This document shows, one piece after another, positions 1-8,238 of a stretch of DNA of 64,000 nucleotides. The stretch lies in the NCBI RefSeq assembly GCF_005405885.1, contig NZ_BJFL01000020.1, forward strand, positions 1 to 64,000. Reading direction: 5' to 3'. The position numbers were made by a program, and so were the translations under genes. The notes under the pieces were generated by a model that had not been told where the DNA came from, made no database searches, and saw only the letters and a program-made list of their open reading frames with translations. The first letter of the stretch is position 1; each line of letters starts with the position of its first letter. This DNA comes from Gandjariella thermophila. Its GTDB lineage: Bacteria > Actinomycetota > Actinomycetes > Mycobacteriales > Pseudonocardiaceae.

Positions 1-486
1 CTGTAGTAGACTGGTAACGCAACGGCCCCGCCTGTAAGTCGTGTTCTGTGGTAGGAAAACGATCTTATCTGATCGGGGTCGTTGCCCTACTTTGAGGTGA
101 TCAAGCCGGCCTGAATAACGCTCGTGGTGCCGGTTGTGCTTGTCCACCCACCAGCCGAAGCTCAGACCGATTCCAAGATTGCCGCTGAGGAACCCGACGA
201 CGTCGTTGGCCCGACGGGACCTGAACACCTGCCGATGTCCCGCATCGTGGCCGAGGAAGCCCACCTGAGCGAAGACCACCGCGAGGCCGGCCGCAACGAC
301 CAACTGCCACCAGGACGGCCCCAACAGAGCGAAGGCCACCCAGCCGCCCACGAAGAGGAGACCGATCACTGCGGTCCGGATGGCGAAATGGGCCGGTCGG
401 CGGTCGAGCAGCCCAGCCGCCTTCACACGTCGAAGCAACTCCGCATAGTCACTACGGACACGGGCAACTGGTTCGGCTGGCTGCAT
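1..486 (-). pseudogene. truncated fatty-acid desaturase (N-terminal part)
   Basis: A frame opens at an ATG (486) and reads without a stop to the window edge. It encodes a membrane desaturase N-terminus: hydrophobic segments near residues 38-58 and 62-80, then histidine boxes HDAGH (80-84) and HNRHH (117-121). These bind the di-iron centre in acyl-lipid/acyl-CoA desaturases. Right after the second box the sequence stops resembling the family (ERYSGRLDH... where a desaturase would continue), which puts a breakpoint near base 120. The third histidine box and the catalytic C-terminus are absent. Bases 1-120 also look more AT-rich than the gene. I infer a gene cut by a rearrangement or insertion; a divergent full-length protein running off the window is less likely. 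Confidence 0.6.
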
Positions 487-592
487 CGGCCCTCCATCGG
501 CAACATCCGGTGGTATGTCGCCGAGGTCCGCGGCAACACGAGAGTGCCCGCTCGCGGGTGCTCCGGCGACGACCCTACGCGGTGCCCCGGCC

Positions 593-622
593 AGGTCGGG
601 GTTCGAGTCCCTGACGGCGCAC
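593..622 (+). other. tRNA 3'-end-like fragment (possible att site)
   Basis: Bases 597-613 form a T-arm: stem CGGGG/CCCTG around the loop TTCGAGT, which has the conserved TTCRA. It is followed by ACGGCGC and A, as in an acceptor 3' strand with discriminator. No matching 5' acceptor strand (GCGCCGT) or convincing D-arm lies upstream, so this is not a full tRNA gene. Such 3' ends are what integrative elements leave at attachment sites. The isotype cannot be assigned, and chance similarity is possible. Confidence 0.35.
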
Positions 623-714
623 TCCCCGAACCACCTGTCCACCATCGACCTCACGTGGGGTTTCGGTCACTCGAGCTGCTCTACGTCGACCGCATCACCC
701 GGAACCGGGAATCA

Positions 715-1374
715 TCACCGCCCCACACGCGCACTTTCGGGCACGCCTCGTTCCGCCAAGCCGTTCTCCAGAAGGTCGAAGGCCGTATGGGCACGGGTGA
801 CCGCCGCGTGGTAGGCGTCGTCGGCGCTGCGTCCGGAGCGTATGTCCCGGGCGTTGTGGTCGGCGAGGATTCTCTGGATGCCGAAGACCTGTGCGGCCAC
901 GATGCGTGCCGTGAACTCGTCGCCGCACTCTCCGGAGGCCAGTAGCTCGTCGGCCAGGTCTCGTTCCTGGTCGAGCATGTAGCCCGTCAGGCGGGCCATC
1001 AGGGTGGGCGTGGAGTACAGCAGGTTGTGGAACAGGATCGCCGGCGGGGTGTCGTTCAGGCCGGTCAATGGGGCGCGCTCGGCGAGCCGATCAAGGAAGT
1101 TCTGGCGCAGCGCCCGCAGCGCGGACACGCCGCGTGGGCGGTCCCGGACGATGTGCGCGGGCCCCCCGCGGTCGCCAATGAACCGGCGGAGGACGAGGTC
1201 CTCCTTGGTCGGGAAGTAGGCGAACAGCGTGGGCTTGGACACCCCGGCAGCGGCGGCGATGTCGGCGACGGAGACCTCGTCGAACCCCGATTCCTGGAGC
1301 AGGGCGAAGGCTGCTTCCATGATCGCCTCGCGGGTGCGGATCTTCTTGCGCTCCCGCAGTCCGAGTTCGTCCAT
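715..1374 (-). CDS. TetR-family transcriptional regulator
   Basis: A 219-residue protein with a typical TetR N-terminus: helix-turn-helix at about residues 15-60 (REAIMEAAF, then VADIAAAAGVSKPTLFAYF). The C-terminal ligand-binding half is divergent and gives no hint of the effector. It is transcribed away from the HelR gene, and the short shared promoter holds inverted repeats (1388-1412). It probably represses itself and helR. The family is clear; the ligand is unknown, although a rifamycin-like compound would suit the neighbour. Confidence 0.88.
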   Translation of the reverse strand: MDELGLRERKKIRTREAIMEAAFALLQESGFDEVSVADIAAAAGVSKPTLFAYFPTKEDLVLRRFIGDRGGPAHIVRDRPRGVSALRALRQNFLDRLAERAPLTGLNDTPPAILFHNLLYSTPTLMARLTGYMLDQERDLADELLASGECGDEFTARIVAAQVFGIQRILADHNARDIRSGRSADDAYHAAVTRAHTAFDLLENGLAERGVPESARVGR

Positions 1375-1387
1375 GTGCCTAGCCTAT

Positions 1388-1428
1388 CCAAGCTTAACTT
1401 GGTTAATAAGTTGTCTCGGTTGTATACT
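1388..1428 (+). promoter_or_regulatory. helR promoter with TetR-type operator
   Basis: The divergent region has a CCAAG-N5-CTTGG dyad at 1388-1402 and an overlapping AACTT-N7-AAGTT dyad. A plausible sigma-70-like promoter faces helR: TTGGTT (1399-1404), 18 bases, then TATACT (1423-1428). The dyads cover the -35 element, so a bound TetR dimer would block transcription. Promoter and operator are read from sequence pattern only. Confidence 0.5.
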
Positions 1429-1476
1429 TTACTGAGTTAAGTGTACCTGCTTCTCACTGTGAGGTCTAACACGACC

Positions 1477-3612
1477 ATGCACCAGCCTGGCCAGGACGAC
1501 GCTGTCGAGCCCGAGATCCGCGCCGAACGCGACTACATGGACACCTGTCGCGCAACGCTGACCCGCATGCGCGAGGAGGTCCAGACCATGCTGGCCACGG
1601 GCGCGGGCGAGGGCGACGCCATCACGGACAAGTACTTCAACCACGTGTTGCGCCAGTTCCAGGTCCAGGTGATCAAGGAGCTGTCCGACCCCGACGGCGC
1701 GCCGTTGTTCTTCGGGCGCCTGGAGTACCCGCCGGGAGAGGTGTACGACAGCGGCACCGACAGGGATCGCGCGACTCGAGCCCATACCCACACGTCGAGT
1801 AGCGATCTTGTCTATGTCGGCCGCCGTGGTGTCCGCGACGACGACGGCGAGCCCATGGTCGTCGACTGGCGTGCCCCGCTGGCGCGGGCCTTCTACGAGG
1901 CCAGCTACCAGGACCCGATGGGAGTTCGGGTGCGCCGCCGGTACGGCTTCGATCACAGCGGTGTGTTGACCGCTTACGAAGACGAACCGCTGCACCTTCA
2001 GGTCGCCTCCGCCAGCGGGAATGGCCTGTTGGCCGCCGAGATCGAGCGGCCCCGCAAGGGCCCGATGCGCGACATCGTGGCCACGATCCAGCCCGAACAG
2101 ATGGTCCTGGTGCGCGCTCCGCTGGAGCGCACGCTGTGCATCCAGGGCGCGCCCGGCACCGGCAAGACCGCGGTGGGCCTGCACCGTCTGGCATATCTGC
2201 TCTACGCCGAGCGGGAACGATTGCGGAAGGAGGGCGGAGTCGCCGTCGTCGGTCCCAACCGCTCCTTCCTCTCCTACATTCACAACGTCCTGCCCGCTCT
2301 CGGCGAGGTAGAGGCCATCCAGACCACCATCGACGAGCTCACCGGATCGGGCATCACCGTCGGCCGTGTCGACGCTCCGCGGGCGGCACGGCTCAAGGGC
2401 GATGCCCGCATGGCCGAGGTCATCCAACGTCACCTGCGGTCACGGATCCAACCGCTCGGGGAGACGCTGGAGGTCAAGTATCAGCACCGCACGTGGCGCG
2501 TGCCCGGCGAGGAACTTGCCCGGGAACTCGACGCCGTGGTCAGCCGCGGGATCGACTACAACGCTGGTCGGGAGCTGTTGGCTGAGCGCCTGGCCCTGCA
2601 CGTGTTGCGCCAGATGGAGCAGTCCGGGACCTCCGCCGTCCCCGCCACACGCCAGCAGCTTCGTCGCCACAAGGCGGTCAGTCGGGCCGTCCGGCGGATG
2701 TGGCCCACGGTCGACCCCACCCGGCTGATTTTCGATCTCCTCACCAACCAAGCCCACCTGGCGCACGCCGCGGACGGAATCCTCTCCCCCGACGAGCAGC
2801 AGGCCATCCTGGTCCAGCCTCGCCCGCGCAGCGTGCATGCGATGACCTGGAGCAGCCATGATCTGGCTCTTCTGGCCGAGGCCGCGGCGCTGATCGAGCG
2901 CCCCGCGAAACTCGGCCACGTCGTGGTCGACGAGGCCCAGGACCTCAGCCCGATGCAGCTCCGGGCGATCGCCCGCCGCCTGGCCGGCTCCTGCACCGTC
3001 CTCGGCGACCTGGCACAGGCCACCAGCCCCGCCGCGGTCCAGGACTGGACCGCGGTCCTCACTCACCTTGACCGACCCGACGGCCAGATCGAGGAACTGA
3101 CGCGCGGCTACCGCCTTCCCGCGGAGGTCATCGACTACGCCGCCCGCCTCCTGCCACATATCGCCCCAGAAATACGCGGCCCAGCATCGTTCCGTCACTC
3201 CGCCGACGCCCTCCGCATCACCCAAACCGCGCCCGAGGAGACGGCCAAGGCAATCATCGCGACATGTGCCGGCGCACTGGCCGAGGAAGGATCGGTCGGC
3301 CTCATCGCCGCCGACGACGACATCCCCGAGATCCATCAAGCCCTCTCCGACAGCGGATTCCAGCACACCGTCCTGGGCCCCAACGGAACAGACCTGGATA
3401 CCGCACGGCTCACCCTCACTCCGGTCACCCTCGCCAAGGGACTCGAATTCGACACGGTCGTGGTGGTCGAACCGTCCCGCATCGCCGAAGCGGAGGACCG
3501 CGGCCTCCAGCGCCTGTACGTCGCCCTGACCCGAGCGGTCAGCAACCTGCACATCATCCATGCCGATCCCCTGCCGGAACCGCTCGCACAGGAACCCGCG
3601 ATGAGTCGCTAG
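1477..3612 (+). CDS. helR: HelD/HelR-type RNA polymerase recycling ATPase
   Basis: A UvrD/Rep-like superfamily 1 ATPase of about 711 residues. Walker A GAPGTGKT lies near residue 223, Walker B VVVDEAQDL near 484, and late motifs TLAKGLEFDTV (about 650) and RLYVALTRA (about 679). The charged N-terminus (EIRAERDYMDT onward) fits the coiled secondary-channel arm of HelD. HelD proteins remove stalled RNA polymerase; the actinobacterial HelR form also displaces rifamycins. The divergent TetR gene supports induced expression. No classic rifamycin-associated element is visible upstream. I prefer ATG 1477 because the HelD-like sequence begins just after it; GTG 1441 is possible but lacks a clear ribosome-binding site. 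Confidence 0.8.
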   Translation: MHQPGQDDAVEPEIRAERDYMDTCRATLTRMREEVQTMLATGAGEGDAITDKYFNHVLRQFQVQVIKELSDPDGAPLFFGRLEYPPGEVYDSGTDRDRATRAHTHTSSSDLVYVGRRGVRDDDGEPMVVDWRAPLARAFYEASYQDPMGVRVRRRYGFDHSGVLTAYEDEPLHLQVASASGNGLLAAEIERPRKGPMRDIVATIQPEQMVLVRAPLERTLCIQGAPGTGKTAVGLHRLAYLLYAERERLRKEGGVAVVGPNRSFLSYIHNVLPALGEVEAIQTTIDELTGSGITVGRVDAPRAARLKGDARMAEVIQRHLRSRIQPLGETLEVKYQHRTWRVPGEELARELDAVVSRGIDYNAGRELLAERLALHVLRQMEQSGTSAVPATRQQLRRHKAVSRAVRRMWPTVDPTRLIFDLLTNQAHLAHAADGILSPDEQQAILVQPRPRSVHAMTWSSHDLALLAEAAALIERPAKLGHVVVDEAQDLSPMQLRAIARRLAGSCTVLGDLAQATSPAAVQDWTAVLTHLDRPDGQIEELTRGYRLPAEVIDYAARLLPHIAPEIRGPASFRHSADALRITQTAPEETAKAIIATCAGALAEEGSVGLIAADDDIPEIHQALSDSGFQHTVLGPNGTDLDTARLTLTPVTLAKGLEFDTVVVVEPSRIAEAEDRGLQRLYVALTRAVSNLHIIHADPLPEPLAQEPAMSR

Positions 3613-3660
3613 CTTGATTTTTCGCCTTCGGGTGACCGGCACGGACCGGATGGTCACGGA

Positions 3661-3720
3661 TGAGGCCCTTGGTTGACCATTCCTTCCCGCGACAGACGGA
3701 AGATCAAACCAAGGGCCTCA
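3661..3720. terminator. long inverted repeat between convergent genes
   Basis: TGAGGCCCTTGGTTGA (3661-3676) pairs with TCAAACCAAGGGCCTCA (3704-3720), one base bulged, around a 27-base loop. It lies between converging helR and the flavin monooxygenase gene, where a bidirectional terminator is expected. There is no U-tract, and the loop is long for a terminator, so a small palindromic mobile-element remnant is an alternative. Confidence 0.5.
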
Positions 3721-3825
3721 GTTGACTGAGCGTTGCGCGGCGGACTCCTGAAAAGAGATTTGGAAAACAGCGGCGCCGGCCTCAGGTTCAGTGGCGGTGC
3801 AAAAGTGCTGGCACAGGGTATCGGA

Positions 3826-4902
3826 TCAGGCGTGGGCAGGTGCGGTCGTGTCGAGTCGGGGCAGCACGTGGTCGGCGAACAGGCGCAGGCTGCGCTCGGC
3901 TTCCTCGTAGCTCGTGGTCCCGGAGTTCACCTGGAGACTCACCGTGACGTCGCCGAACCACTCGCGAATTGCCTCGAGTTGCCCCGCCACCTCGTCCGGC
4001 GTACCGGCCAGCACCTTGTTCTCCGCCAACTGCTGCCAGTAGTCCGTCTTCCGCACCTGCTCGACGAGTCGCTCGTACCCGGCGTAGGCGTCGCTGCGTG
4101 TCCGCCCCCAGGAGGCAACGGCGTCGACAAGACGCGCGGAGTAGTGCTCGGACTGCTCCTGACCGGCCCGGCGGGCCTGCGCGCCGTCCTCGGCGATGGC
4201 CGCGAGGTAGCTCATGTGGATCTGGCCTTTCTGCGGGTCGTGCCCGGCCTCGGCCCGTGCCGCGCGGTAGAGGCGCAGCATCTCCTGCACCCGCTCCCGG
4301 GACGAGATCGAGGGGACGAGCAGCAGTCCGTAGCCGTTGCGCCCGGCCCGCTCGCAGGAGGCGGGCGTGAACGCCGCGGCCACCAGGATCGGCGGATGCG
4401 GCTCCTGGTAGGGACGGGGCAGCAGGGTGACCGGACCGAACTGGTGGAACCGGCCCCGCCACAGCAGGTCCTCCTCGCTCCACAGGCGGCGGATCGCCTC
4501 GACATTCTCGTCAAAGCGGTCCCGACTTTCGTCGATCGGAACCTGGAACGCCTCGAACTCGTCCGGCAGGAAGGCGCGACCGAACCCGACGTCCAACCGT
4601 CCCCGCGAGATGTTGTCCAGCATGGCGAGCTTCGCCGCGAGCTTCACCGGATGTGTGAAGGCCGGAATGACCGCCCCGGTGACGAGCCGCAACCGGCGAG
4701 TTCGCGCCGACGCCGCGGCGAGGAACGTCACGGGATCGGGACTGTAGCCGCCGTAGGGGAAGAAGTAGTGCTCGACCGTCTTCACATGGTGGTACCCAAG
4801 TTCGTCGGCGAGTTCGGTCAGCCGAAGGCACTCGTCGTAGTACTGCGCGGCGGACCTGTCAGCCGGTCCGAGGGTCGGGAAGAAGTTGATGCCGAAACGC
4901 AT
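3826..4902 (-). CDS. LLM-class flavin-dependent monooxygenase
   Basis: A 358-residue luciferase-like (bacterial luciferase alpha/beta-barrel) protein starting MRFGINFFPT. Family marks are HHVKTVEHYFF, PVTFLAAASART (substrate/flavin side), RGRLDVGFGRAF, and the C-terminal GTPDEVAGQLEAI. These enzymes use reduced flavin from a partner reductase to oxidise aldehydes, ketones or aromatic substrates. The ATG at 4902 has GGGAGA seven bases upstream, so longer readings are rejected. It is divergent from the esterase gene and convergent with helR. A role in the polyketide pathway is possible but unsupported by gene coupling. Confidence 0.85.
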   Translation of the reverse strand: MRFGINFFPTLGPADRSAAQYYDECLRLTELADELGYHHVKTVEHYFFPYGGYSPDPVTFLAAASARTRRLRLVTGAVIPAFTHPVKLAAKLAMLDNISRGRLDVGFGRAFLPDEFEAFQVPIDESRDRFDENVEAIRRLWSEEDLLWRGRFHQFGPVTLLPRPYQEPHPPILVAAAFTPASCERAGRNGYGLLLVPSISSRERVQEMLRLYRAARAEAGHDPQKGQIHMSYLAAIAEDGAQARRAGQEQSEHYSARLVDAVASWGRTRSDAYAGYERLVEQVRKTDYWQQLAENKVLAGTPDEVAGQLEAIREWFGDVTVSLQVNSGTTSYEEAERSLRLFADHVLPRLDTTAPAHA

Positions 4903-5300
4903 GATTGGTCTCCCGCTCTCACGTGATGAGGAGGATCGAACCCGCGCGCGGTCCGCGGGTCGTGCCCCGAGCCTGGCATCTCGGCATTGAGGCACGCTTG
5001 AGCACCACCGGATTGCTCCAGGCAGACCCGAAAGACCATGCACGCCGCCGGCGGTGGCGCGGACCGGCCAGATCGGCGACGGTGTGCACTTCCTCACGAT
5101 CAAGACGTTAGGCTTGCGACAGCGTCAGTTCGCGATCGCCGCCGCGTCCGGTCGCGGGAACGTCCGCCAACCACCGGCTGTCGAGTCATCTCCCATGCTC
5201 GCCCGGTTCCCTCCGGTCTCCGCTAAAGTGCGAGACAGCTAAAGCGCAACACAGCTACCCGGTTTTCGTTGCGCATATCTGGGGCCAAGGGGGACAGCAC
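4903..5300. other. divergent intergenic region
   Basis: About 400 bases between the flavin monooxygenase and esterase genes with no credible coding frame. Close to the esterase start there is an imperfect tandem repeat sharing ACAGCTA (about 5227-5257). It presumably contains both promoters; I cannot place a confident -10/-35 pair. Confidence 0.4.
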
Positions 5301-6176
5301 GTGGCGAGCGATGGCGAGCTGGTTGCTGGCGAGCTGAGGATAGGCGGCCGGGATCGCAGCTTCACGATCCGCCTGCCTCAGGCGGCGCCGGATGACCGGC
5401 CGATGCCGCTCGTGCTCGTGCTGCACGGCAACCATCCGGACGCCAGTGGACACACCATGCGCCGCTGGACGACTTTCGACAAGCAAGCGGACGCATGGGG
5501 ATGGGCGATTGCCTACCCCGACGGCCACCGGGGGAGCTGGGCGGACGGCCGTGGCGTCACGAGGGCCGAGGCGGCGGGGGTGAACGACGTCGTCTTCCTT
5601 CGCGCGATCATCGACTGGTCAGCCGAACGGTACGGCACATCGCCCGAGCGGTCCGTGGTGGCAGGAATGTCCAACGGCGCGTTCATGGCCCACCGCCTGG
5701 CGCTGGAGGCGGGCGACCAGGTGGCGGTCCTGGCGGCCGTCGCAGGCGGGCTGCCGGCAGCCCTGTGTGACATCCGGCCGACGCACGCCGTGTCGGCGAT
5801 GCTGGTCCACGGCACGGCTGACAAGGTCTCACCGATCGGCCGCGGATACTCCCGGCACCGCGGACTCCACGGGCGCTCACGCACCGCCACGCTGTCGCTT
5901 CGGGAAACGGCCGAGCACTGGCGGGCCATCAACCGGTGCCCGCCCGGTTCGGCCAGAACGGACACCACCGAATTCTCCAGCCGCACCACAACAGCGGGCG
6001 GCGTCGGTGGCACCCGGGTCGTGGCATGGACGGTGTTCGGCGGCGGCCACAACTGGCCGGGTGCGCCCAGCCTGCCCGAATGGGACGAACCGACCACCCA
6101 GGAGTTCGACGGGGCCGAGGAAATCTGCCGCTTCGCCGAACCCCTGCTGGTGCGCGCGGCCGCTCGGCGGCTCTGA
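5301..6176 (+). CDS. LpqC/PHB-depolymerase-like esterase
   Basis: An alpha/beta-hydrolase of 291 residues in the polyhydroxybutyrate-depolymerase/feruloyl-esterase group. The oxyanion region is LVLVLHGNHPD, the nucleophile elbow is GMSNG, the acid is in HGTADKV, and the histidine is in GGGHNWPG. These enzymes hydrolyse carboxyl esters. Unlike LpqC lipoproteins it has no signal peptide, so it probably acts in the cytoplasm. The GTG start has GGGGGA six bases upstream. The gene is followed after 34 bases by the YbhB-like gene, probably one transcript ending at the hairpin at 6888-6919. Confidence 0.82.
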   Translation: MASDGELVAGELRIGGRDRSFTIRLPQAAPDDRPMPLVLVLHGNHPDASGHTMRRWTTFDKQADAWGWAIAYPDGHRGSWADGRGVTRAEAAGVNDVVFLRAIIDWSAERYGTSPERSVVAGMSNGAFMAHRLALEAGDQVAVLAAVAGGLPAALCDIRPTHAVSAMLVHGTADKVSPIGRGYSRHRGLHGRSRTATLSLRETAEHWRAINRCPPGSARTDTTEFSSRTTTAGGVGGTRVVAWTVFGGGHNWPGAPSLPEWDEPTTQEFDGAEEICRFAEPLLVRAAARRL

Positions 6177-6210
6177 CCCACCCACATCTCATCGCGACAA
6201 GGAGAAACCC

Positions 6211-6783
6211 ATGGCACTGCTGGGCAAGTTGCTGAGGAACCGGCGAGCGGGGCAGGCGGGCCTCGCGTGGAACTCACCGAACCTGGCCAGCGAGAATACG
6301 CTGACGCTGAGCAGTCCCGACTTCGAGCACGAGGCGACGATTCCCACCGTGCACGCCGGCAAACGGGCCGGCGGCAAGGACCTGTCACCGGCCCTGACCT
6401 GGAGCCCCCCGCCCGCCGACACCGCACAGTTGCTGCTGGTCATTGAGGACCCCGACGCGCCAACACCCGTGCCGTTCAACCACGGTGTCGCTTTGCTCGA
6501 CGCCTCGGTGACCAGCCTTGCCCAGGGGGCTCTCGACGCCCGGAACCCCGCCAGCGGCGTGCGCGTGCTGCGCTCGGGCGGAGGCCGCGGTTACCTCGGG
6601 CCGGCGCCGATCAAAGGGCACGGTCCACACCGGTACGTGTTCCAACTGTTCGCTCTCGCCAGGCCGCTGACCGCGGGACCGAGCGACGCCGCCCTGGACT
6701 CCGCCAAGCCGCGCGACGTGGTGGCCGCCGCCGGTGACGTCCTCGCGCGCGGTCGTCTCGACGGCTTCTACGAACGCCCCTGA
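6211..6783 (+). CDS. YbhB/YbcL (PEBP-like) family protein
   Basis: A 190-residue protein of the phosphatidylethanolamine-binding / Raf-kinase-inhibitor-like fold. Recognisable parts are the DLSPALTWSPPP segment, the LLLVIEDPDAP motif with its ligand-site DPDAP, and GPHRYVFQLFAL near the end. The bacterial function is poorly known; small-ligand or kinase modulation has been proposed for relatives. It has about 50 extra N-terminal residues compared with minimal members. ATG 6211 follows AAGGAG at good distance. It sits 34 bases after the esterase gene and is likely co-transcribed. Confidence 0.85.
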   Translation: MALLGKLLRNRRAGQAGLAWNSPNLASENTLTLSSPDFEHEATIPTVHAGKRAGGKDLSPALTWSPPPADTAQLLLVIEDPDAPTPVPFNHGVALLDASVTSLAQGALDARNPASGVRVLRSGGGRGYLGPAPIKGHGPHRYVFQLFALARPLTAGPSDAALDSAKPRDVVAAAGDVLARGRLDGFYERP

Positions 6784-6887
6784 CCCGTTCACCGCACGAC
6801 CGGCCGCCACACGGCACCCGTCGACCGCTCAACTGCCCAAGCAGCCGTACGGTCGACGGGGTGCGAGCCGGCGTTGCCGGCGTGCAC

Positions 6888-6919
6888 GAGGGCGGGACCG
6901 GCCCGCCGGTCCCGCCCTC
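6888..6919 (+). terminator. strong GC hairpin terminator
   Basis: A perfect 14-base-pair inverted repeat, GAGGGCGGGACCGG and its complement, around a CCCG loop, about 105 bases after the YbhB-like gene. There is no T-run, which is common in actinomycete terminators. It separates the flank from the polyketide cluster operon beginning at 7072. Confidence 0.75.
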
Positions 6920-7071
6920 GACGTACCCCCACGACCTGGCTCCCGCCCACCGCGGGCAGGCGACTCCGCCGGTTCAGCGTGTCCTCGGCAGATCCTCAAG
7001 TAGCCCGATAGTCGACCTCGCGAACATGGGCCCGCTGGGAGATGTCTACGCAAGGACGAGAAGGGCGCGCT

Positions 7072-8238
7072 GTGCCGGATACGCAACTGCCGTTGGCCGG
7101 TCTCACCGTCATCGACGTGTCCACCCTGCTCGCAGGGCCCTTCGCCGCCAGGCTACTGGCCGACTTCGGCGCCGAGGTGATCAAGGTTGAACACCCGTCG
7201 GGAGACCCGCTCCGCCGGTACGGCCGGTCGAGGGACGGCGTTCCGCTGTGGTGGAAGGTGTTCAACCGCAACAAGAAGAGCGTGGTGCTCGACCTCGCCG
7301 ACGCTCCGGACGCGGCGCGGTTCCTGGACCTGGCCGCCGGCGCCGACGTCGTCATCGAGAACTTCCGGCCCGGCACGCTGGAGCGGTGGGGTCTGGGCCC
7401 GGAGGTGCTCACCGAGGCCAACCCGCGCTTGGTGCTGACCCGCGTGACCGCGTTCGGCCAGGACGGACCGTACCGGCGCAAACCGGGTTTCGGCACGCTC
7501 GCCGAGGCGATGAGCGGCCTGGCGGCCATGTCTGGCGAACCGGACGGACCGCCGCTGCTGCCGCCTTTCCCGCTGGGTGACGTCGTCGCCGGCCTGCACG
7601 CCGCCTGCGCGACGCTGATCGCGCTGCGCGCCCGCGACCGGCTGGACCGCGGGCAAACCGCCGATGTCGCGATCACCGAGACACTGATCAGCTCGCTGGG
7701 CGCCCAGCTCACCGAGTACGACCAGCTCGGCGTGAAGCCTGCCCGGCTGGGCAGCAGCTCGAACAACAACGCCCCGCGCGGTGTGTACCGGTGCCGGGAC
7801 GGCCGGTGGGTGGCGGTGTCGGCATCGGCGCGGTCGGTGGCCGAGCGCGTCATGCGCCTGGTGGGGCGGCCCGAGCTGTGCGACGAGCCGTGGTTCGCGC
7901 ACGGCTCCGGCCGTGCCGAGCACCGCGAGATCATCGACGAGGCGATCCAACGCTGGGTCTCGGCGCACGACCGGGACGCCGTGCTGGCCGGCTTCGAGCG
8001 GGTCGACGCGGCGGTCGCGCCCATCTACGAGGTCAGCGACATCGCCAGCGACCCGCAGTTCCAGGCGCGGTCACTGCTGGCCTCGGTGCCCGACGCCGAC
8101 CTGGGCACGGTGACCATGCCGGCGGTGCCGTTCCGGCTGTCACAGACACCCGGAAGCATCAGGTGGGCCGGGCCCCGGCTGGGCGAACACACCGGGGAGT
8201 TGCTGCCCCGCTCGGCTAAGGAGGAGACCGGCGCATGA
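7072..8238 (+). CDS. family III CoA-transferase (CaiB/BaiF type)
   Basis: A protein of about 388 residues that moves CoA between carboxylic acids. The N-terminus has LAGLTVIDVSTLLAGPF; next come GAEVIKVEHP, NRNKKSVVLDL and NFRPGTLERWGL. The catalytic aspartate is expected in PFPLGDVVAG. GTG 7072 has AGAAGGG about seven bases upstream; the in-frame ATG at 7042 abuts its only purine run and is less likely. The stop overlaps the next ATG (ATGA), so it is translationally coupled to the CitE-like lyase. The relevant known parallel is itaconate or citramalate metabolism, where a CoA-transferase primes the acid for a CitE-like lyase. The substrate cannot be read from sequence. Confidence 0.9.
   Translation: MPDTQLPLAGLTVIDVSTLLAGPFAARLLADFGAEVIKVEHPSGDPLRRYGRSRDGVPLWWKVFNRNKKSVVLDLADAPDAARFLDLAAGADVVIENFRPGTLERWGLGPEVLTEANPRLVLTRVTAFGQDGPYRRKPGFGTLAEAMSGLAAMSGEPDGPPLLPPFPLGDVVAGLHAACATLIALRARDRLDRGQTADVAITETLISSLGAQLTEYDQLGVKPARLGSSSNNNAPRGVYRCRDGRWVAVSASARSVAERVMRLVGRPELCDEPWFAHGSGRAEHREIIDEAIQRWVSAHDRDAVLAGFERVDAAVAPIYEVSDIASDPQFQARSLLASVPDADLGTVTMPAVPFRLSQTPGSIRWAGPRLGEHTGELLPRSAKEETGA

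Noticed and set aside
593-622. Complete tRNA gene
   Set aside because: Only the T-arm and acceptor-like 3' end are present; no matching 5' acceptor strand, D-arm or clean anticodon arm lies upstream.
1429-2433. Long minus-strand open frame opposite helR
   Set aside because: It is the high-GC antisense shadow of helR, which has full helicase motifs in its own frame.
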